A DNA stretch of 8,338 nt, taken from contig SFHY01000050.1 in the NCBI GenBank assembly GCA_004556255.1, positions 1-8,338 on the forward strand, in the 5' to 3' direction. The stretch comes from Lactobacillus delbrueckii (lineage in GTDB: Bacteria; Bacillota; Bacilli; Lactobacillales; Lactobacillaceae). The stretch's first letter is position 1. Every line of letters starts with the position of its first letter. Positions 6,372 to 8,338 of the stretch are shown piece by piece. The position numbers and the translations under genes were made by a program. A model generated the notes under the pieces. The model was not told where the DNA came from. It did no database searches and saw nothing but the letters and a program-made list of their open reading frames with translations.

Positions 6372-6557
6372 ATGGAGAAGAAGAAAGGCGTTTGGCTGTT
6401 CATTCTGGCTTTTAGCCTGATCGGCCTCCTGGTCTACGGGGCGGAAATTGCCTATGCTTTTATGAAGGACCGCAACAAGAAGATGGAATACAGCTTCGCT
6501 GAAGAAGAGGCAGAAGATCCGCAGGAAATGGAAGCTGACTACAAGAATCAAGAATAG
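6372..6557 (+). CDS. Small single-span membrane protein of unknown function (61 aa)
   Basis: I do not recognise this protein. It has a basic start (MEKKKG), one hydrophobic segment at about residues 7-30 (VWLFILAFSLIGLLVYGAEI), a short basic patch (KDRNKK), then an acidic tail rich in Glu and Asp (FAEEEAEDPQEMEADYKNQE). By the positive-inside rule alone the topology is ambiguous, since basic residues flank both sides. The ATG at 6372 is chosen because AAGG lies seven bases upstream; an in-frame GTG at 6363 lacks such a site. A TATAAT upstream and a terminator directly downstream make it a free-standing gene, which supports it being real. There is no lipobox or signal-peptidase site. No partner is apparent from the neighbours. 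Confidence 0.7.
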   Translation: MEKKKGVWLFILAFSLIGLLVYGAEIAYAFMKDRNKKMEYSFAEEEAEDPQEMEADYKNQE

Positions 6558-6588
6558 TGCTAACTGCTGAATAAAGCAGAAGAAATTG

Positions 6589-6616
6589 AGCCTGGCTTTG
6601 CCGGGCTTTTTCTTTT
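6589..6616 (+). terminator. Rho-independent terminator of the small membrane protein gene
   Basis: AGCCTGGC (6589-6596) pairs with GCCGGGCT (6600-6607), 8 bp with one wobble pair, around a TTT loop, followed by a T-tract (6607-6616). Confidence 0.88.
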
Positions 6617-6700
6617 GGGCAAAAGTAGGCTAAAATGGTAAAGATGCAATAAAAGTATTTTTAACTCGCGGATTGAGTATTTCTGTTTTGGAGGAAAATT

Positions 6701-7285
6701 ATGAGCAAGAACCGCTTGGAGGCGTTCAGCGATGGCGTTTTGGCCATCATCATCACCATCATGGTCTTGGAAATGCGGGCCCCGGAAGAAGCCAGCTTCC
6801 AGGCCCTCAAGCCGCTTATCCCGCAGCTGGTCATCTACCTGCTCAGTTTCTTTTACATGGCTATTTACTGGGTCAACCACCACAATATCACTCACGCTTT
6901 GCCTTCGGTCAACCACAAGGTAATCTGGACCAACATGGCCTGGCTCTTCATGACCTCTTTGATTCCCTTGGCCACGGCCTGGGTGGGGAAGAACCCTCTG
7001 GCTGGGCCACCCTTGTTCTTGTACGGCCTGGTTCTCTTTTTAAGCTCGGTCAGCTTCTTGCTCTTGCAACACTTTGCCTGGCAGATTGCCTGCGACAGCC
7101 AGGACTTGAAAGAGAATATGGGGATCAAGGGTGGCTTGACCCTGGCCGCCAACTTGGGGATTGCCCTGTCGGCCTTTGCCTGGCCAATTTTGTCCTGGGT
7201 CTTCATGGCTTTGGTCATGCTGATGTGGTTTATGCCGGACCAGCGGGCCAAGGAGTGGCGGGAAAAAGCGAAAAATAAGGAATAG
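6701..7285 (+). CDS. TMEM175-family (DUF1211) potassium channel
   Basis: An integral membrane protein of 194 residues that opens with the family signature RLEAFSDGVLAI (5-16), matching RxxxFSDG. Bacterial TMEM175 proteins of about 200 residues are single six-helix repeats that assemble as tetrameric, weakly selective potassium channels; the pore is lined by the first helix, here AIIITIMVLEM, rather than by a TVGYG filter. Further hydrophobic helices lie at about 40-60, 75-95, 103-125, 145-165 and 165-180, and the C-terminus is short and basic (REKAKNKE). The ATG has GGAGG six bases upstream. The gene stands alone between two terminators. I found no convincing promoter; a TAAAAT at 6631-6636 lacks a -35 box. 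Family membership is clear; channel activity is inferred from characterised homologues. Confidence 0.9.
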   Translation: MSKNRLEAFSDGVLAIIITIMVLEMRAPEEASFQALKPLIPQLVIYLLSFFYMAIYWVNHHNITHALPSVNHKVIWTNMAWLFMTSLIPLATAWVGKNPLAGPPLFLYGLVLFLSSVSFLLLQHFAWQIACDSQDLKENMGIKGGLTLAANLGIALSAFAWPILSWVFMALVMLMWFMPDQRAKEWREKAKNKE

Positions 7286-7287
7286 CA

Positions 7288-7321
7288 CAAAAAATCCACA
7301 AGCCAGGCTTGTGGATTTTTG
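7288..7321. terminator. Bidirectional rho-independent terminator
   Basis: AAAAATCCACAAG (7290-7302) pairs perfectly with CTTGTGGATTTTT (7308-7320), 13 bp, around CCAGG. A-runs on the left and T-runs on the right let it serve both the channel gene and the convergent acetyltransferase gene, whose stop is three bases away. Confidence 0.92.
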
Positions 7322-7324
7322 TTG

Positions 7325-7855
7325 TTATAAGGCTAATTCAAGCAGGTCGACCTTGGTGTCGCCGATGTCGTCGTAGTGGACGATTTCCTGGCTGACAAAG
7401 CGCCAGCCGTTCTTTTCATAGAGGCGGCGGGCAGGAACGTTGCCATCCATGCTGTCCAAGCGGATAGCCTTGCAGCCGAGCTTTTTGGCCTGGTCCTTGA
7501 TAAAGGTTAAAAGGACAGAGGACAGGCCTTGCCGGCGGAAGGACGGGTGGACGCCGTAAAGGTGGAGGACGGCGATTTCGTTATCTTCAGCTGGGGTTGG
7601 CCAGTCAAATTTGCTGTAAAGAGGGTCATTACCCACAGTCAAGATGCCGGCTGAGGCGATCTTGCCGTCCTTGGTGCCGACCACGGCCCGCTTTTGTGCA
7701 ATTGCTTCCGCGATGTCTTTTTCGCTTGGGTAGATCCCCCAGTGCCAGTCGGCCCCGAACTGGTCGTCTTTTTGGTGGGCGCAGATGTCCTGGTAGAACT
7801 GGCAGAGGGCAGCCAAGTCAGCTTCCGTTGCCAAGCGGCAGTTTAATTCAGTCAT
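7325..7855 (-). CDS. GNAT-family N-acetyltransferase
   Basis: A 176-residue cytoplasmic protein with the GNAT fold. It transfers an acetyl group from acetyl-CoA to an amine on an unidentified small molecule or protein. Motif A is LHLYGVHPSFRRQGLSSVLL (97-116), where RRQGLS (107-112) is the R/QxxGxG/A pyrophosphate-binding loop; Ser stands where Gly or Ala is usual. Motif B is ARRLYEKNGW (142-151). An N-terminal RLATEADLAAL is typical of the family. The ATG has AAGGAG eight bases upstream. It converges on the channel gene and lies 75 bases past the tRNA-Leu terminator; a weak promoter (TTGTTT, 18 bases, TAAAAT at 7906-7911 on the minus strand) may drive it. No neighbour indicates the substrate. 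Confidence 0.9.
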   Translation of the reverse strand: MTELNCRLATEADLAALCQFYQDICAHQKDDQFGADWHWGIYPSEKDIAEAIAQKRAVVGTKDGKIASAGILTVGNDPLYSKFDWPTPAEDNEIAVLHLYGVHPSFRRQGLSSVLLTFIKDQAKKLGCKAIRLDSMDGNVPARRLYEKNGWRFVSQEIVHYDDIGDTKVDLLELAL

Positions 7856-7929
7856 GCTTTTTTCTCCTTAAATTATTTTTGTTTTTTGCTTATCACTCTA
7901 AGTAGATTTTAGCAAAAATACTCCAGGAG

Positions 7930-7963
7930 AAACAAAAAAGGAACTGGACAAACCAGTTCCTTT
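7930..7963 (-). terminator. Rho-independent terminator of tRNA-Leu
   Basis: AAAGGAACTGG (7937-7947) and CCAGTTCCTTT (7953-7963) form a perfect 11-bp stem around a 5-base loop. On the minus strand it is followed by a T-rich tract (TTTTTTGTTT). It begins four bases after the encoded CCA. Confidence 0.9.
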
Positions 7964-7967
7964 CGCT

Positions 7968-8056
7968 TGGTGCGGACGAGAAGACTTGAACTTCCACGAC
8001 CAAAAGCGGTCACAAGATCCTTAGTCTTGCGCGTCTGCCAATTCCGCCACGCCCGC
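7968..8056 (-). tRNA. tRNA-Leu(AAG)
   Basis: An 89-nt class II tRNA including an encoded 3' CCA (7968-7970). The acceptor stem GCGGGCG/CGTCCGC has one G-U pair and discriminator A. The anticodon stem CAAGA/TCTTG encloses CTAAGGA, so with U33 fixed the anticodon is AAG (8020-8022). A long variable arm (GACC/GGTC) and a T arm with loop TTCAAGT are present. A34 is normally deaminated to inosine in functional tRNAs. Confidence 0.95.
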
Positions 8057-8069
8057 AAGCACATCTATT

Positions 8070-8097
8070 AGTATAGCAAAGGCAAGGAAAAGTGCAA
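8070..8097 (-). promoter_or_regulatory. tRNA-Leu promoter
   Basis: Read on the minus strand: TTGCAC (8092-8097), a 16-base spacer and TATACT (8070-8075), 14 bases before the mature 5' end. The bases after the -10 (AATAG) match those of the divergent tRNA-Glu promoter. Confidence 0.7.
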
Positions 8098-8141
8098 GTG
8101 CTTTTTGCAAATAAAAATAATAAGTTTTTTGCCCTAAGCCC

Positions 8142-8169
8142 TTGCTTTTTCTTCTGGATCGGGTATACT
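8142..8169 (+). promoter_or_regulatory. Promoter of the tRNA-Glu/tRNA-Val operon
   Basis: TTGCTT (8142-8147), a 16-base spacer and TATACT (8164-8169), 38 bases before tRNA-Glu. The spacer length and the -10 box are identical to those of the divergent tRNA-Leu promoter. Confidence 0.7.
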
Positions 8170-8207
8170 AATAGTCGTGCCTTGCAAAAAGGCTAAGCAA
8201 AATAAAT

Positions 8208-8279
8208 GGCCCGTTGGTCAAGTGGTTAAGACACCGCCCTTTCACGGCGGTAACATGGGTTCAAATCCCGTACGGGTCA
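8208..8279 (+). tRNA. tRNA-Glu(TTC)
   Basis: A 72-nt tRNA with acceptor GGCCCGT/ACGGGTC and discriminator A. The anticodon arm CCGCC/GGCGG has loop CTTTCAC, giving anticodon TTC (8241-8243). The T loop is TTCAAAT. The CCA is not encoded, unlike in tRNA-Leu. The sequence is very close to Bacillus tRNA-Glu. It is first in a plus-strand tRNA cluster. Confidence 0.96.
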
Positions 8280-8282
8280 TAT

Positions 8283-8338
8283 GGAGGATTAGCTCAGCTG
8301 GGAGAGCATCTGCCTTACAAGCAGAGGGTCACAGGTTC
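8283..8338 (+). tRNA. tRNA-Val(TAC), 5' part
   Basis: The first 56 nt of a tRNA cut off by the window end within the T loop. The acceptor 5' strand GGAGGAT, D arm GCTC/GAGC and anticodon arm TCTGC/GCAGA with loop CTTACAA give anticodon TAC (8316-8318). It starts three bases after tRNA-Glu, so the two are co-transcribed. Confidence 0.93.

Noticed and set aside
6744..6763. A run of CAT/CAC codons that would read as six histidines, like an affinity tag
   Set aside because: The run is out of frame with the channel gene, where the same bases encode AIIITIM of the first helix. The histidine frame has no ribosome binding site.

Overview
The window looks like chromosomal DNA from a lactic acid bacterium, most probably a high-GC Lactobacillus of the L. 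delbrueckii type. The reasons are the GC-rich coding sequence, strong AAGGAG/GGAGG ribosome binding sites, a complete sucrose phosphotransferase locus with ScrA, ScrB and ScrR of lactobacillal/streptococcal type, and tRNAs close to those of Bacillus and Lactobacillus. The species is an inference. No phage, transposon, CRISPR or defence genes are visible.

Layout. Bases 3-221 hold the AT-rich 3' end of a gene entering from the left, possibly an Rgg-type regulator. It converges on a phosphofructokinase gene (minus strand, 287-1366), and a long bidirectional terminator separates them. Upstream of pfk, also on the minus strand, is scrA (1560 to about 3506), a sucrose PTS permease with domains IIB-IIC-IIA. 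A 280-bp divergent control region follows, then the plus-strand pair scrB-scrR (3785-6251). A gene for a 61-residue single-span membrane protein (6372-6557) and one for a TMEM175-family potassium channel (6701-7285) come next, each with its own terminator. A GNAT acetyltransferase gene (7325-7855) converges on the channel gene. The window ends with tRNA-Leu(AAG) on the minus strand and, divergently, tRNA-Glu(TTC) and the start of tRNA-Val(TAC).

How the genes work together. ScrA imports sucrose as sucrose-6-phosphate. ScrB cleaves this to glucose-6-phosphate and fructose. ScrR, a LacI-family repressor, probably switches both arms off. The control region is a near mirror image: each promoter's TTGACA -35 box is the end of a 16-bp palindromic operator, and candidate CcpA (cre) sites lie on or near each promoter, so both substrate induction and glucose repression are expected. 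No fructokinase is in the window. The neighbouring phosphofructokinase has its own promoter and is separated from scrA by a terminator, so its link to sucrose use is through glycolysis rather than a shared transcript.

No strong candidate for an undescribed system was found. The items most worth a second look are the mirrored scr control region, a hairpin that holds the scrB ribosome binding site in its loop, the non-classical phosphofructokinase, the orphan small membrane protein, and the A34 leucine tRNA.
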